A DNA stretch of 64,000 bases from positions 16,380,339 through 16,444,338 of the forward strand of contig OW204011.1 of assembly GCA_934047225.1 (NCBI GenBank). The letters run 5' to 3'. Position 1 is the first letter of the stretch. Every line of letters starts with the position of its first letter. The stretch comes from Ypsolopha sequella. Lineage: Eukaryota > Arthropoda > Insecta > Lepidoptera > Ypsolophidae. This document shows positions 29,935 to 40,212 of this stretch, one piece after another. The translations under genes were made by a program, and so were the position numbers. The notes under the pieces are model-generated. The model had not been told where the DNA came from. It saw only the letters and a program-made list of their open reading frames with translations, and ran no database searches.

Positions 29935-30761
29935 TTGTGTGTATTTTTTATCTAGAGTCCTTTCTTGGATTCTATAAAAGTAATGTTGATCGGGATAGTC
30001 GATCAGTTTCAGCAGATTAAGGCTAGACGGTAACTTTTTACCGCGATTTCGTGTCCTAGCTCTTAACGTTTTATTGCTATCCTATTTAGCCTACATACAA
30101 AACTACTGCATTTTTCAAATATTTATAAACTACCACGAGGTCAATATGTATTCAAGTTCTTAAAACAATTTTGTTATTTGAGAAAAATCTGTGTGAATTA
30201 AAATCTGTGGAAATTAAACGTTTTGGAGCACAAAATACAAGATTTCTGAGTCCTTTGTTGTATTTTTTAAACATGTTGATTACCCAAAATTTCAATAGGG
30301 ACAGGAAGTATAGGTTTGGCAATAGATAAAGTTATTTTAATTTTTATTCGATTTCATGCCTTAGCGTAAAACTGAGACGACAATTCTTTTTGTACGGCAT
30401 CAATGTACGGCTCTTCCCTCAATAACTTGCATTGCTAACCCTACCACGCTGCGTGTCACTCCGTTAACGTGTCTTTACCAATTTAATTGTGTTTGAACAA
30501 GACTCCACCGCCATTGTACGGTCAGCACACAGAAAGTGCCAATATACTCCGTGAAAGTGAGGCAGGCTCTTTATGAATCGCATTGAATAATAATTTCTGA
30601 ACGAACTTCCGCGAGCAGTCACTTTAGAAAAGTTTCACGTTATTATGTATGCAAAATGTTCTATTCAAAGTTTTTTATGGGCAATGATCAAAGGTTCTTC
30701 TGGTACAGGGTTGCCACCTCTCATTTATTGATAAGTATACTTTAAACTTTCGCGATTTTCA
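29935..30761. other. Intergenic, no gene recognised
   Basis: AT-rich with no supported frame, RNA gene or repeat boundary. Confidence 0.45.
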
Positions 30762-30814
30762 CACATTATAAGTATAAGATTCGGGTCTTAATCGCGTAAA
30801 CATACAACATTCCT

Positions 30815-31320
30815 CAAGATGGCCTATCCTAGCAACTTTTTTTATTACCTGTCCAGCACAAGACAAATACCTTATTTGATTTTGATAGAGGCGATTATAT
30901 CTTGGCTCTTTGGCCTCTTTTTCTTGGACGCGTAATACTAGTGATCACGCAGCGAAACAAATTGGTGTGTTTTTAGCTAATACTGAAATATTTAGTACGG
31001 AAAAAATATTGGATTTAAGTAGAATCCTTTCACATTTCTATTTAATATTTTATGAAAAAAAAAATCCAGTTGATATCTTAACCACATTCTTGAAACGAAT
31101 GTTTGAAAAACAAAAAAAAAGAGGATGGAAAACATTTTTTTTTGACAAAAGTATAAATCTTAACACATTGTTTATAAGTAGAATCTCTAGATAAAAGACA
31201 AATAAATCAAATATATTTTCTTCAATGTGAGGAGAGACCTAGTTTCTTCCAATGAACCCTTGAAAATCTGGCATTGTTAATGTTCTAGCGTCAGGTGTCC
31301 CGTTAATGGTTATGTGCTTG
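30815..31320. repeat. Arm of the 7-kb-spaced inverted repeat, right copy
   Basis: Inverse of 23770-24235. On the minus strand, 31320-31165 still reads HLTLEH-stop, FKGSLEETRSLLTLKKIY, showing that this copy once carried the same ORF and that it is now broken. It contains TTGGACGCGTAATACTAGTG and GAAGATAT-type blocks shared with the left arm. Confidence 0.65.
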
Positions 31321-31382
31321 GCGTTTCGACGTCTCTGTAGGCTGTTCCCTTGTGACCACGATAAATGTGACATAACCGTTAA

Positions 31383-31748
31383 GGTGAATGGTCCAAGGCA
31401 ATCTTCATACAAACTTGTTGGAACCAATAACGACGACAGAAGTATTATTATTTAATTCTGTTACCTTTTTCCACACGTTCCATCAACTTTACACCCGCGA
31501 ATAATCAGTTTTTTTACAAACAAACTTTTTAGAATCTAATTTCAGAATGTAATCCAATGTATGAAAGCTTTAAATTTCAAAATTAGACTGTTAAAACATT
31601 TTGTTTTTAAGAAAAACTGAATATTCGCGGGTGTAAAGTTGATGGAACGTGTGGAAAAAGGTAACAGAATTAAATAATAATACTTCTGTCGTCGTTATTG
31701 GTTCTCACAAGTTTTTTATAAAAACTACCTTGGACCATACACCTTAAG
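31383..31748. repeat. Near-perfect hairpin, arms about 130 bp
   Basis: The left arm contains CCAATAACGACGACAGAAGT and ACACGTTCCATCAACTTTAC. The right arm contains their inverses GTAAAGTTGATGGAACGTGT and ACTTCTGTCGTCGTTATTGG. Mismatches cluster near the outer end. The loop is about 100 bp. A transcript would form long dsRNA. Confidence 0.85.
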
Positions 31749-31798
31749 GTATGTTGTATGTTTAAGCGATTAAGACCCGAATCTTATACTCATAATGG

Positions 31799-32269
31799 GT
31801 ATGCTATTACTACCATAAAAATACGAATTTTAGATTTTTTGTGATAATAACTTTAATTTTTACTTCTTCTTTTGAAGAAACTGGTTTCAAAAGTCCTTCT
31901 TTCTAAGAGATAAATGGATGAAACTTCGGACACCCCTCCTTTTTCCCCTGCCCTTATTAAATATTTACGATACCTACGTAAACATTATTAATTGACTAGT
32001 TTGTCTTTAAATGTAGTTAATGTATATAGAGCACTATCTTCGACAACCTATCGTGTAGGTGTATGTATATATATCATTTATTAAGTATTTATTTACTGAA
32101 TATGTATTGTTATATTTATTTATACTATGTAGGCATGTAAATTTTATGTAGTTTGTTATTATTTTTAACTAATTAGGTATCTACTATTAATTTAATCTTA
32201 TTTCTGTATAAATATTATCGTGCACAATATGAATATCTTATTTATTTCAAATATCCTTATCACCCTTGG
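31799..32269. other. Intergenic, no gene recognised
   Basis: Strongly AT-rich; no gene or repeat boundary supported. Confidence 0.4.
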
Positions 32270-32387
32270 TTTGCTGGAAGAAATCTCATTATTGAGATAA
32301 GCACGCCATTGTACATAACTTTTATTATATAATTTAGAATTAAGTTTTCTGTGTGCAACAAAAATAAATATAAATATAAATAAATAA
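32270..32387 (+). mobile_element. LINE 3' UTR with AAATA tail
   Basis: TTGGTTTGCTGGAAGAAATC and GATAAGCACGCCATTGTAC, then an AAATATAAATATAAATAAAT tail. It parallels 12566 and 21043 and ends where the palindrome at 32388 begins. Confidence 0.55.
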
Positions 32388-32550
32388 ATATATATATACA
32401 CTTAATAAAATAAAATTTAAGTTATTGTGAGATATATTTCGGGCCCTATCCTGGGTCCGGCATCATTGTGATTGATGCCGGACCCAGGATAGGGCCCGAA
32501 ATATATCTCACAATAACTTAAATTTTATTTTATTAAGTGTATATATATAT
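32388..32550. repeat. Perfect palindrome, 78-bp arms, 7-nt loop
   Basis: Arms 32388-32465 and 32473-32550 are exact reverse complements, checked base by base from the loop (TTGTGAT) outwards to the TATA ends. The core reads CCTATCCTGGGTCCGGCATC and its inverse. Such perfection implies recent formation, a very young foldback element, or an assembly or library artefact. Confidence 0.9.
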
Positions 32551-32583
32551 ATATATTAACTACGTAAACATTAAAAACTGTCG

Positions 32584-32650
32584 AAATAAGGGCCATAGAG
32601 CCACAGGGTGGGTGAAAATAAGGGCCATAGAGCCACAGGGTGGGTGAAAA
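32584..32650. repeat. 32-bp tandem duplication
   Basis: AAATAAGGGCCATAGAGCCA plus CAGGGTGGGTGA is present twice, exactly adjacent (32584 and 32616), without mismatches. Confidence 0.9.
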
Positions 32651-33029
32651 GGGACATAGGATACTTTTATTTCGTAAAAATTCTCCCGACATATCTGAAA
32701 ACTTATGTCACTTGTCACTTTTAACATTTGTCATTGAATGTCAGCGGCTTCACAAAAACGAAATCAACGCTCACGTCTTCTAACTAAAAAGGCTAAGTGC
32801 AAGTCGAGCTTGCCCACGAAGGATTCCGTATTACTACACAATACGGATACGGAATCCTAAACACATGGTAAATTACAACAATATAGATGCCGTAGCAACA
32901 TTTAGGCGATACAAATAAGCCGCTAAAATGGTAGCGCCTGACAAACAATTCATGGTTCCCGCTGAGTGCGGAACCCTAATAATATCTTTACCGCTTTATG
33001 TTTTCTGTCGTCTTTACATAATCACCTAT
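32651..33029. other. Intergenic with decayed repeats
   Basis: CACGAAGGATTCCGTA and TACGGAATCCTAA form a short inverted motif at 32817-32862, and TGCGGAACCCTAATAAT lies at 32963. Both resemble end motifs of common moth repeats. No gene. Confidence 0.4.
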
Positions 33030-34857
33030 TAATAGTATATTTCGTGACGAGTATAAAGTGACGGATTTTCTTACCCGAGGAATGAAGCTAGTTTCAACGT
33101 GAACCGAAGGCGAACGTCGAAAGCTTACATTCCGAGGGTAAGAAAACCCATTTTTACTCGTTGCGAACGATACTTTTTCTACTATCTAATTTATGTATTT
33201 AAATCAACGACATTTGTAAATTTTTCCTTTCAAATTTAATGTATTTTATGACTTTGCAAAGCACGGCGCGGTTTTTACCTTTTTTTTTCAGGCTTCGGCC
33301 GGCTTCGGTCTTTAAGTTGTGGCCAGTATCATTTTGCGAAAAAAGAGGGTCAGGCGCGATATAATCGATTATGTCGTGAATCGGAACACAGGGAATTTCG
33401 ATTGTAAAGACAAACAAGGACGTCAAAAAGAACCTAATTTAGCATGAAATGAAGACAAACGTCAAAAAGAACCTAATTTTGCAATAAATTAAATTTCAAT
33501 ACGATATTTCAAACTAACCTGATAGTCATTCCGCAACGGGGCCCGGAAAGTTCGATTGTCAAAACTAATTTCGAATATTAAATGGAACTTTTTCATAAAG
33601 GCAGTAGAAAACATATTTTTTCATATTTTTTGGTACTCTTGTTTCGGAGATAAGGGGCCTGGGGGACATGATAACGTTAAAAATTGTACTTTTATGAGAT
33701 TTTTTGGTTTTTTTTTTTATTAAAAATTTTTACTGGGTTAGAGGCTATGGTGTAACTTAGTGTAAAAGATTCAACTTGCTGCCTGTAACGGCTGAAGCTG
33801 TAGGTAGACCCCTGTGAGTCAGAGCGGACAGACGGACGGACAGACAGCGGAGGCTCAGTAACAGGCAGTTAGTTTGGCACCCTTCGGTTACGGAACCCTA
33901 AAAATAAGAAAAAAAAAAGTTAAACTAAATGGATATCTACGAGTATATTTACAACACCCATGGTCTAAGGCAAAAGGAAGATTTGAGGAGGGAATGCAAC
34001 TGGGACTAGGATACCAAAGCTCCAAGCAATGGGAATTGGATCGAATAGCTCCAACTGGACAGCCGACCATCCGCCTGTGCCCAGCAGGCGTCCCACCTAA
34101 ACATCATCATCATGGTCTAAGGCGGCACCCAAAAAGCGAGGTTATTCTTTCCACACGAAGACAAACAAAATGAAATTTTCGTAAACATCTTTAATATTAT
34201 TCAACGGTTAAATTTTATCTTATGTATTCAGAGACGAAAACTTTGTATGTAAATTTTGCTGGAGGAAGTTATTTGTGTTGGAAGAAAACTCTTCGTGGAA
34301 TATGACAGATGTCGCAGCTTAAATTGACAAACCAGTTTTGCTATAATTACTTCAGCGAAATTATAAAAAATCCATTTTTCTTCTACCTTTATGAAAAAGT
34401 TCCATTTAATACTCGAAATTAGGTTTGAAAATCGAACTTTCCGGGCCCCGTTGCGGAATGACTATCATGTCAGTTTGAAATATCGTATTGAAATTTCATT
34501 TATTGCAAAATTAGGTTCTTTTTGACGTCCTTAGTTTGTCTTTACAATCGAAATTCCCTGCTTTCTAATTCACGACATAATCGATTATATAGCGTCTGAC
34601 ACTCTTTTTTCGCAAAATGGTACTGGCCACAAATAAAAGCCACCGGCCGAAGCCTGAAAAAAAAGGTAAAAACCACGCCGCGCTTTGCAAAGTCATAAAA
34701 AAAAAATTGAAAGAAAAATTAAATATTTAAATACACAAATCAGGTAGTAGAAAAAGTATCGTTCGCAACGAGTAAAAATGGGTGCTCACGTCGAAACTAG
34801 CTTCATTCCTCGGGTAAGAAAATCCGCCATTTTATACTCGTCACGAAATATACTATT
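33030..34857. mobile_element. 1.83-kb foldback element with about 0.5-kb TIRs
   Basis: Left arm 33030-33615 and right arm 34378-34857 are inverse: AATAGTATATTTCGTGACGA versus TCGTCACGAAATATACTATT at the ends, and TTCCGCAACGGGGCCCGGAA versus its inverse at the inner parts. The left arm has an extra tandem duplication (GTCAAAAAGAACCTAATTT at 33421 and 33462) and an extra hairpin near 33070-33160. The interior contains a repeat with CGGACAGACGGACGGACAGA and an S1 SINE-like copy. There is no transposase. Size and structure suggest a non-autonomous foldback DNA transposon. Confidence 0.85.
33955..34130 (+). mobile_element. SINE-like repeat S1, copy 2
   Basis: Within the loop of the foldback element. 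It shares GATTTGAGGAGGGAATGC, CAATGGGAATTGGATCGAAT, AGCTCCAACTGGACAGCC and GCCCAGCAGGCGTC with copy 1 at 13050-13205, and ends in CATCATCATCATGG. It must have inserted after the foldback element. Confidence 0.65.
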
Positions 34858-35081
34858 ATTTGTAGATTTATGTAATTCAATTATTTTTTTTACTATTTCG
34901 ACTAATTTTAAAGTTGTTATGGAAATTCTTTTACGACCTAATTCTTAAAATAAAACAAGTTTAATGTTGTTATGGACATTCGTTTACAATATAATCCATA
35001 AAATAAAACAAGTTTGCTACAAAAACTTTGTTAACATTGAACTACGGTTGGAAAATGTCATAAATTACACTTACTTATATG

Positions 35082-35436
35082 GTGGTAGAGCTGATGCCGG
35101 GCTCGACTGTAAAGGTACCACCATCTTACTTGGAAACCCCCTCGAAGTAATTCGAGGGAGAGTAAGAGGACAGCTCACAGGCAAAAAACCAGAAGGACCA
35201 CCATGCCTGGGACCGATGGATGGTGGTATATCCATTCCTAATAGCCGGGCCTTATATGGAACAGACTGGTGATGGGCAGCGGCGTCACTGGTGCGAGGGT
35301 TCCGGCACCGCGCTCACCAACCCGCCTGCCCAGCGTGAGTGAGTATGGGCAACTCTTCCAGGATGACCGCCGGGAGTGGCAAAGTCCTGGAAAGGCTTAT
35401 GTCCAGCAGTGGACGAACTAGGCTGATGGATGGATG
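35082..35436 (+). mobile_element. SINE-like element S2, copy 1 (about 355 bp)
   Basis: Starts GGTGGTAGAGCTGATGCCGG, passes ACTTGGAAACCCCCTCGAAG and CCATGCCTGGGACCGATGGA and ends TATGTCCAGCAGTGGACGAA, CTAGGCTGATGGATGGATGG. The 3' end equals that of the RTE LINE at 20020-20330, including the GATG tail. Other copies lie at 36778, 37640, 39845, 40933 and 48561. Some frames are open by chance, but none encodes a recognisable protein. Confidence 0.8.
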
Positions 35437-35559
35437 GACACTTATTTAACACTTAAAAAAAAACAGTCATAAATTGTGCATTTTCATACCGATATCATGA
35501 CAAACCACATTGAAAAAAAAAATCGTTAATCAGGTTTTGTGAAATTTACTACGATTTTC

Positions 35560-35680
35560 AACAAAATGTCAAAAATAGGTGCAAGCACGAGCAAAGCGAG
35601 GAGAAGCGTGTTATTTATTAAAGGTTGCTTGTGTTCATAAATTAGAGAGCCGAGAGAAGCAAGGCAACATCAGAAAGTTA
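35560..35680. repeat. Dispersed repeat R2, copy A
   Basis: AAAAATAGGTGCAAGCACGA, GCGAGGAGAAGCGTGTTATT ... GAGAGCCGAGAGAAGCAAGG corresponds to 63425-63530 (AAAAATAGGTGCGACGACAA ... GGGAGCCGAGCGAAGCGGAA). Non-coding and diverged. Confidence 0.5.
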
Positions 35681-35886
35681 ACTTTTAGGGAGAAAATTGA
35701 GAGGGAGATCCCTATACACCCTCTCCCCCCACCCTTCATCCTGTTATACATGTGGCAAGATGCTAATAAAAGCCCGTCTTTTAGTACTTATCTTTATGGC
35801 TGAAACGACAAATATTACTCCTCACAATTTTGCAAACAGTAACCAGCGATGTTACAACAACACCAAAATCAGTCAGAGAAGTATGA

Positions 35887-36290
35887 CCGCTTTAAGGCGA
35901 TACGAAAAAAAAAGGGGTTTTTTCGAATCCATTTACTCAACTATAACGTCATCTACGTATATCATTTTTGGTTAAATGTTTATTGAGTATTTGATTAAGA
36001 TTCTCACTCAAGGGAAACGCGAATGGATGAAATTTTCTCGATAGAATTTAGTTACGAAAATATCTCTAAATTGTTTAAGTTTTTCCTGTACTTCTGAAAT
36101 CTTAACTGATTTCATTGTGAAGTTGCATTCAAAATGTGGATATTATGTATTTGTAAAGTCTCCTTGAAATTCTTTTTGACAAAATAGCTAAGTACATTTT
36201 AAATTAATAAAAAACCGACTTTTTGCTTCTTTTCCACGAATCCGTCCCATATTTTTTCGCATATGGAGTAACAGGGACGCTAAAACTTTT
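35887..36290 (+). repeat. Dispersed repeat R1, copy B
   Basis: Same block order as 21805-22220: CGCTTTAAGGCGATACG, GGGAAACGCGAATGGATGAA, AAAAAACCGACTTTTTGCTT, GCATATGGAGTAACAGGGAC. The copies have the same length to within about 12 bp but are strongly diverged, so they are old. Confidence 0.65.
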
Positions 36291-36343
36291 AACTCGAGAA
36301 CCACTCAACAGAACCGCCTTAACTCGAGAACCACTCAACAGAT
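36291..36343. repeat. 30-bp tandem repeat, 1.7 copies
   Basis: AACTCGAGAACCACTCAACA starts at 36291 and again at 36321. It lies at the exact end of repeat R1 copy B. Confidence 0.85.
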
Positions 36344-36777
36344 TTGGATACATTTTTTTATTAGAATCATAGTGACCCCTAATATTAAGTTAGTTTATAA
36401 GTATTGTTTATATATAGTTTATACTCGTAATATTAAGTTTTGATAAAATAACCGCCAAGCCGAAAATTGTTGATAATAGATTTTTTGAAAGACACTTCCG
36501 TGCGAGCGAAGCCGTGGGCAATAACTAGTAATACTGATATTTTTGGATATTTTCATGGCATCGTCCTCACATAAAGAACAGGGAAATCATTTTCGAACTA
36601 AAAAATTTGTTAGGTATTGAATATTTAACGTCATATTTTTTTATTCATGACGTCATATTTATTTTGCACTGTAGGTACATATTATAGACTTATTGCACAT
36701 TAGTTTTATTAATCAAATAAAATTATACTGAAACATATATTACATATTATTAAATTTAGCAATAAATATATCAACCA
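36344..36777. other. Intergenic, no gene recognised
   Basis: AT-rich. GTGCGAGCGAAGCCGTGGGC (36500) is a motif I remember from many moth intergenic repeats. No frame supported. Confidence 0.4.
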
Positions 36778-36962
36778 TCCATCCATCAGCCTAGTTCATC
36801 TACTGCTGGACATAAGCCTTTCCAGGACTTTGCCAATCCCGGCGGTCATCCTGGAAAAATTGCCCATACTCACAAACGCTGGGCTGGCGGCCAGTGGCGG
36901 GTTAGTGAGCGCGGTGCCGGAACCCTTGCACCAGTGATGCCGCTGCCCGTCACCAGTCTGAT
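36778..36962 (-). mobile_element. SINE-like element S2, copy 2 (5'-truncated)
   Basis: Begins CCATCCATCCATCAGCCTAG, the inverted GATG tail, and continues through CCTTTCCAGGACTTTGCC and CGGCGGTCATCCTGG to CCCGTCACCAGTCTG. It is the 3' half of the 35082 element on the opposite strand. Confidence 0.8.
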
Positions 36963-37639
36963 AAATATAATATAAAATTAAAATGAGTTTTGGATTTCTT
37001 TAACAATACATATAATATTTAATTAAAACAAGCTACATTAAATGTAGGCATGCGAGGTAACTCTGCTAATTTTTACAGAAATATGATATGCCTAGGTAGA
37101 TCGTGATAAGCCCAATTCTAAGGTGTGCCGACTACATAGAAAAATGTTCGTAACTTAATTATTTCCAGTACTTTCTGATCTAGAAACCGTCGCCAAAGTG
37201 GGCTGAAATCGAATTTTCGTGGAATTAGTGTTGGATGAAAACCAACTTTATTTTTCAGATTTTTGTTGATACCAGCGCATTCTACTAATTACGACGATGA
37301 TTTATTTCTAACGATTTTTCTTCCTAATACCTTCCAAAAAACGCCTTTGTTTATTTTTTTGTAAGGAGAAAAATACATTTAGTCAGTTTATTCAAAAGTC
37401 TCAAAAAGTCTCAACATATGGTTTAAGGATTCTAACAGTCTGTATGATTAGCTGTGATTAATAACCGTGCCAATTTACTGACCAACTTAATAGTATAGCT
37501 GAGTCCATACATTTTGTTTAGAAACATAAGTTTGTTAATTATATTTTCAAAAATTTCTTAGATACTTTCTAAGAATTTTCTTCGGAGATTCAGAAAAGCA
37601 ATGATGACGATTTCACACTAATTTTTGCACACTAATGAC
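36963..37639. other. Intergenic, no gene recognised
   Basis: AT-rich; nothing supported. Confidence 0.4.
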
Positions 37640-37815
37640 GAGGCGGTTGTATACTGCAGCTGCGTGGGATTAGTCCCAGGCATAGTGGGCCTCCTGGTTT
37701 TTTGCCTGTGAGTTGTCCTCTTACTCTCCCCCGAATAACTACGAGGGGGTCTCCAAGTAAGATGCTGATACCTCTACAGTCGAGCCCAGCATCAGCTCTA
37801 CCACCTGCTCTATCA
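37640..37815 (-). mobile_element. SINE-like element S2, copy 3 (5' half)
   Basis: The inverse of the first half of S2: AGTCCCAGGCATAGTGGGCC, CTCTTACTCTCCCCCGAATA, GGGGGTCTCCAAGTAAGATG, GTCGAGCCCAGCATCAGCTC, TACCACC. The 3' half, with the RTE-like end, is missing. Confidence 0.75.
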
Positions 37816-38531
37816 CTCTACCACCATATGTGTATAATTTAATAAAATATAAATAAAGAAAAGCCAAATGGTTACATATATATTTAATTATCTAAATGTG
37901 AGTACTCCACAGAAATGAAAAAATAAGTAAGTTATTTATTTTTTATATCTAAAAAAGCTTTGCAAAACTAGTTATCTTTAATCATACGGTGATATCGCAG
38001 ATAAAAAGTATTGATCGTTTTATTATTAGGTTTTATTAAAGATAAAGTAATTGCCTGGCTTCATGAAAACGGAGCTGAACTGCGTGATTTGTAAATTTTA
38101 TTGCAACTTAGTCCATGTGGAATGTGGAGTGGGGGTATACACAGCCCGTTCTACTCGTTAGGAACGGAATTTCTACACAAAAGCTTACACCCCGTTTCAC
38201 TCCTTTATGGAGTGAATTTTTAAAAAACCTTTCTTAGTTCAACTTTGCACTTCTGAATTACGCCTTTATTTTTCTCAAGATTCATACAAAAAGATTGTGT
38301 AGTCAACAGCTTATTTCCTGCATATATTTTTTTCATAAATATTATCTAGTGATAAAATAGCTGTCAGGATATCGTGAATATTGCCTCGTTTTTAAGCAAA
38401 GCTTAGCAAGTTGTAAAATTGTTATATATACTGGAAAAAAAGAAGAGAGAAGTACAGACGTTGTTCATGTAAAGAATATTAAGTACACTTTTCTATAAAT
38501 AAACAGTTACCGTTTCATGACAAAACAGTTT
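37816..38531. other. Intergenic, no gene recognised
   Basis: AT-rich. CCCGTTCTACTCGTTAGGAACG and CCCCGTTTCACTCC near 38145-38205 are repeat-like. No gene supported. Confidence 0.4.
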
Positions 38532-38831
38532 TTACACAAATTCAGAGCTATGTGAATATCTCGCCATCTTGCACGTCTTGATGAGAGATGGGTCGGAGTG
38601 TGGTATGGGGGGGAAGGGAAACATATATAAAGATATGTCCAAAGTTTCAATGAGATCAAAGCCATCAGAAACATCATAAGCATTTATATGGCAGCTGAAT
38701 TCCAGCCCTTTGGTCACCTGAAGCGTTTACCAAGCGCGACGAAATTTCTTTATAAAGTCGCCGCGCTTCCTAATCCCACGGCCCAAGAGTTTTTACAGCA
38801 AAAGGTACAAATATGAAGCCCTCGCCAAGGG
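38532..38831 (+). repeat. Repeat related to 18981-19300
   Basis: 38712-38810 (CCAAGCGCGACGAAATTTCT, CCCACGGCCCAAGAGTTTTT) matches the minus strand of 19130-19220. The short minus-strand frame 38717-38532 has no recognisable motif and does not correspond to the frame open at the other locus, so I do not call a gene. A T run at 38830 separates it from the LINE tail at 38845. Confidence 0.45.
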
Positions 38832-38844
38832 CCTATTTTGATTT

Positions 38845-39700
38845 TTTTTATTCAAATTCAAATAGTTTATTTTGCAAAGCAGGTATAAATATATACACTT
38901 TTTACACGTCAAATTAAAAAAAAAAATGTAATAAAATAATGAATATACATGAGCTAAATTTAAGGTTTATTTAATTTATGTAGCAATATATATACGATTA
39001 AAATGATAGTAAAAATATATATTATACAAGGTAAAATCGAATCAACCGCCCGAACCCATACCGGAGACCCGGCCAGGGACCAGGAACAAGGTTCAATAAT
39101 CACCAACCGAGCCCCAGCACGAATCCAGGCGGCCGAACAAATCCCATCCTATATACTACATACTAATAGGTTACATATATAAATACATGCCTACCTCCGC
39201 CCATTCCATTAGTCTTGCTAAGAAGAAGGGCAAGAACTTGTAATTTTTTTTCAACATAAAACTAATACTATACAAATTACTTATATCTACTTTAACCAAG
39301 GGATAAGAAGGTACAAGACAGCAGGAATTCAGGTTAATGAAAAAAAGAAAAACATATATATCTTTGTCTACCTGTTTATTATAGGCTTTTTCCTTTTACA
39401 GTCTGTAATTAATTAATGTTTACACCTTAGAGGAATCATAAGTTAGGAAATTATACTGCTTAATTAAATTATAACTTACAATCAATATCACTGTAACACC
39501 ATGCTTCACCATCTTCCAAATATTCATTTATTTTATAATATGCCTTTTTCAGTAGGCCCTGCTTAATATACAGTTTAAACTTATTCTCTGACAAAGTAAG
39601 GACCTCCTTTGGAAGTTTACTGTACAATCTTATACCATGTCCTACGAAAAAGGACATGGTATAAGATTTTATTTCATCATTTCCAATCCATAAACAGTAT
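38845..39700 (-). mobile_element. LINE L1, 5'-truncated, with long 3' UTR
   Basis: On the minus strand: the ORF2 end (39696-39469), a roughly 600-bp 3' UTR with TGCCCTTCTTCTTAGCAAGA and CTCCGGTATGGGTTCGGGCG, and a TTTGAA tail at 38853. The last 190 bp match 22991-23188. A stretch at 39186-39234 is also found in the loop of the element at 15640-16316. Confidence 0.75.
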
Positions 39701-39705
39701 GTCAC
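39469..39705 (-). pseudogene. LINE ORF2 C-terminus
   Basis: The frame NDEIKSYTMSFFVGHGIRLY, SKLPKEVLTLSENKFKLYIK, KAYYKINEYLEDGEAWC ends at 39469. The RLYSKLPKEV block followed by KFK-xxIK-xxLLKKAYYxxxEYL is the common ORF2 end of CR1/Jockey-type LINEs. The apparent ATG (39703-39705) comes from the adjoining hairpin element, not from the LINE. RT motifs are missing. Confidence 0.75.
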
Positions 39706-39765
39706 GCTCCTCGCACTTGTGATTCAACTAAGTCGCGTCGCGCGTGATTAAATACTGTGCTACGG
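39700..39765. mobile_element. Half of hairpin MITE M2
   Basis: CACGCTCCTCGCACTTGTGA, TTCAACTAAGTCGCGTCGCG matches the right arm of the hairpin at 54912-55018 almost exactly; the left arm is missing here. It abuts the 5' truncation point of LINE L1. Confidence 0.7.
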
Positions 39766-39844
39766 TTGCTTATGCTTTCTGATTTCTGAGGGCACATTTG
39801 AAGCGCTTCGTCTAGCACGCTTCGGGAGTGCATGACATGTATTT

Positions 39845-40212
39845 AATCCATCCATCCATCAGCTTTTTTTTTCGTCCACTCTTGGACATGGGCCTTTTCA
39901 AGATTTCGCCCCTTTCGGCGGTCCTCTTGGAAGTAATGCCCATACTCCCGTCACCAGTCCGTTTTATACAAGCCCGGCTGTTGTGAATGTATATACCGCC
40001 ATCAATCGGTCCCAGGCATGGTGGGCCACCTGGTTTTATGCCTGTTCGAGAGCTGTCCTCTTACTCTCCCCCGAATTACTTCGAGGGGGTCTCCAAGTAA
40101 GATCCACAGTCGAGCCCGGCATCAGCTCTACCACCTATATCTCATTAGTCGCCTTTTACGACACCCCTTAGAGTATTGGGTTGGTGCTACTCTACTCTAC
40201 CGGTCACCACAC
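39845..40212 (-). mobile_element. SINE-like element S2, copy 4 (longest 5' end)
   Basis: Minus strand. Beyond the usual start it extends into AAAGGCGACTAATGAGATAT and CCGTGTGGTGACCGGTAGAG. GTCGTAAAAGGCGACTA is a motif I recall from 5' ends of lepidopteran RTE-like LINEs, so S2 may be an internally deleted LINE rather than a tRNA SINE. An internal part present at 35082 (AGCGGCGTCACTGG...) is deleted, and the 3' end is diverged before the GATG tail. Confidence 0.75.

Larger units (their letters stand above)
30762..31798. mobile_element. 1.04-kb element with 54-bp TIRs
   Basis: 30762-30815 (ATAAGATTCGGGTCTTAATC, GTAAACATACAACATTCC) is inverse to 31745-31798 (ATGTTGTATGTTTAAGCG, ATTAAGACCCGAATCTTAT), with about four mismatches. 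Inside lie the right arm of the repeat described at 23770-24235 and a 366-bp near-perfect hairpin (31383-31748). No transposase frame is intact. Confidence 0.7.
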
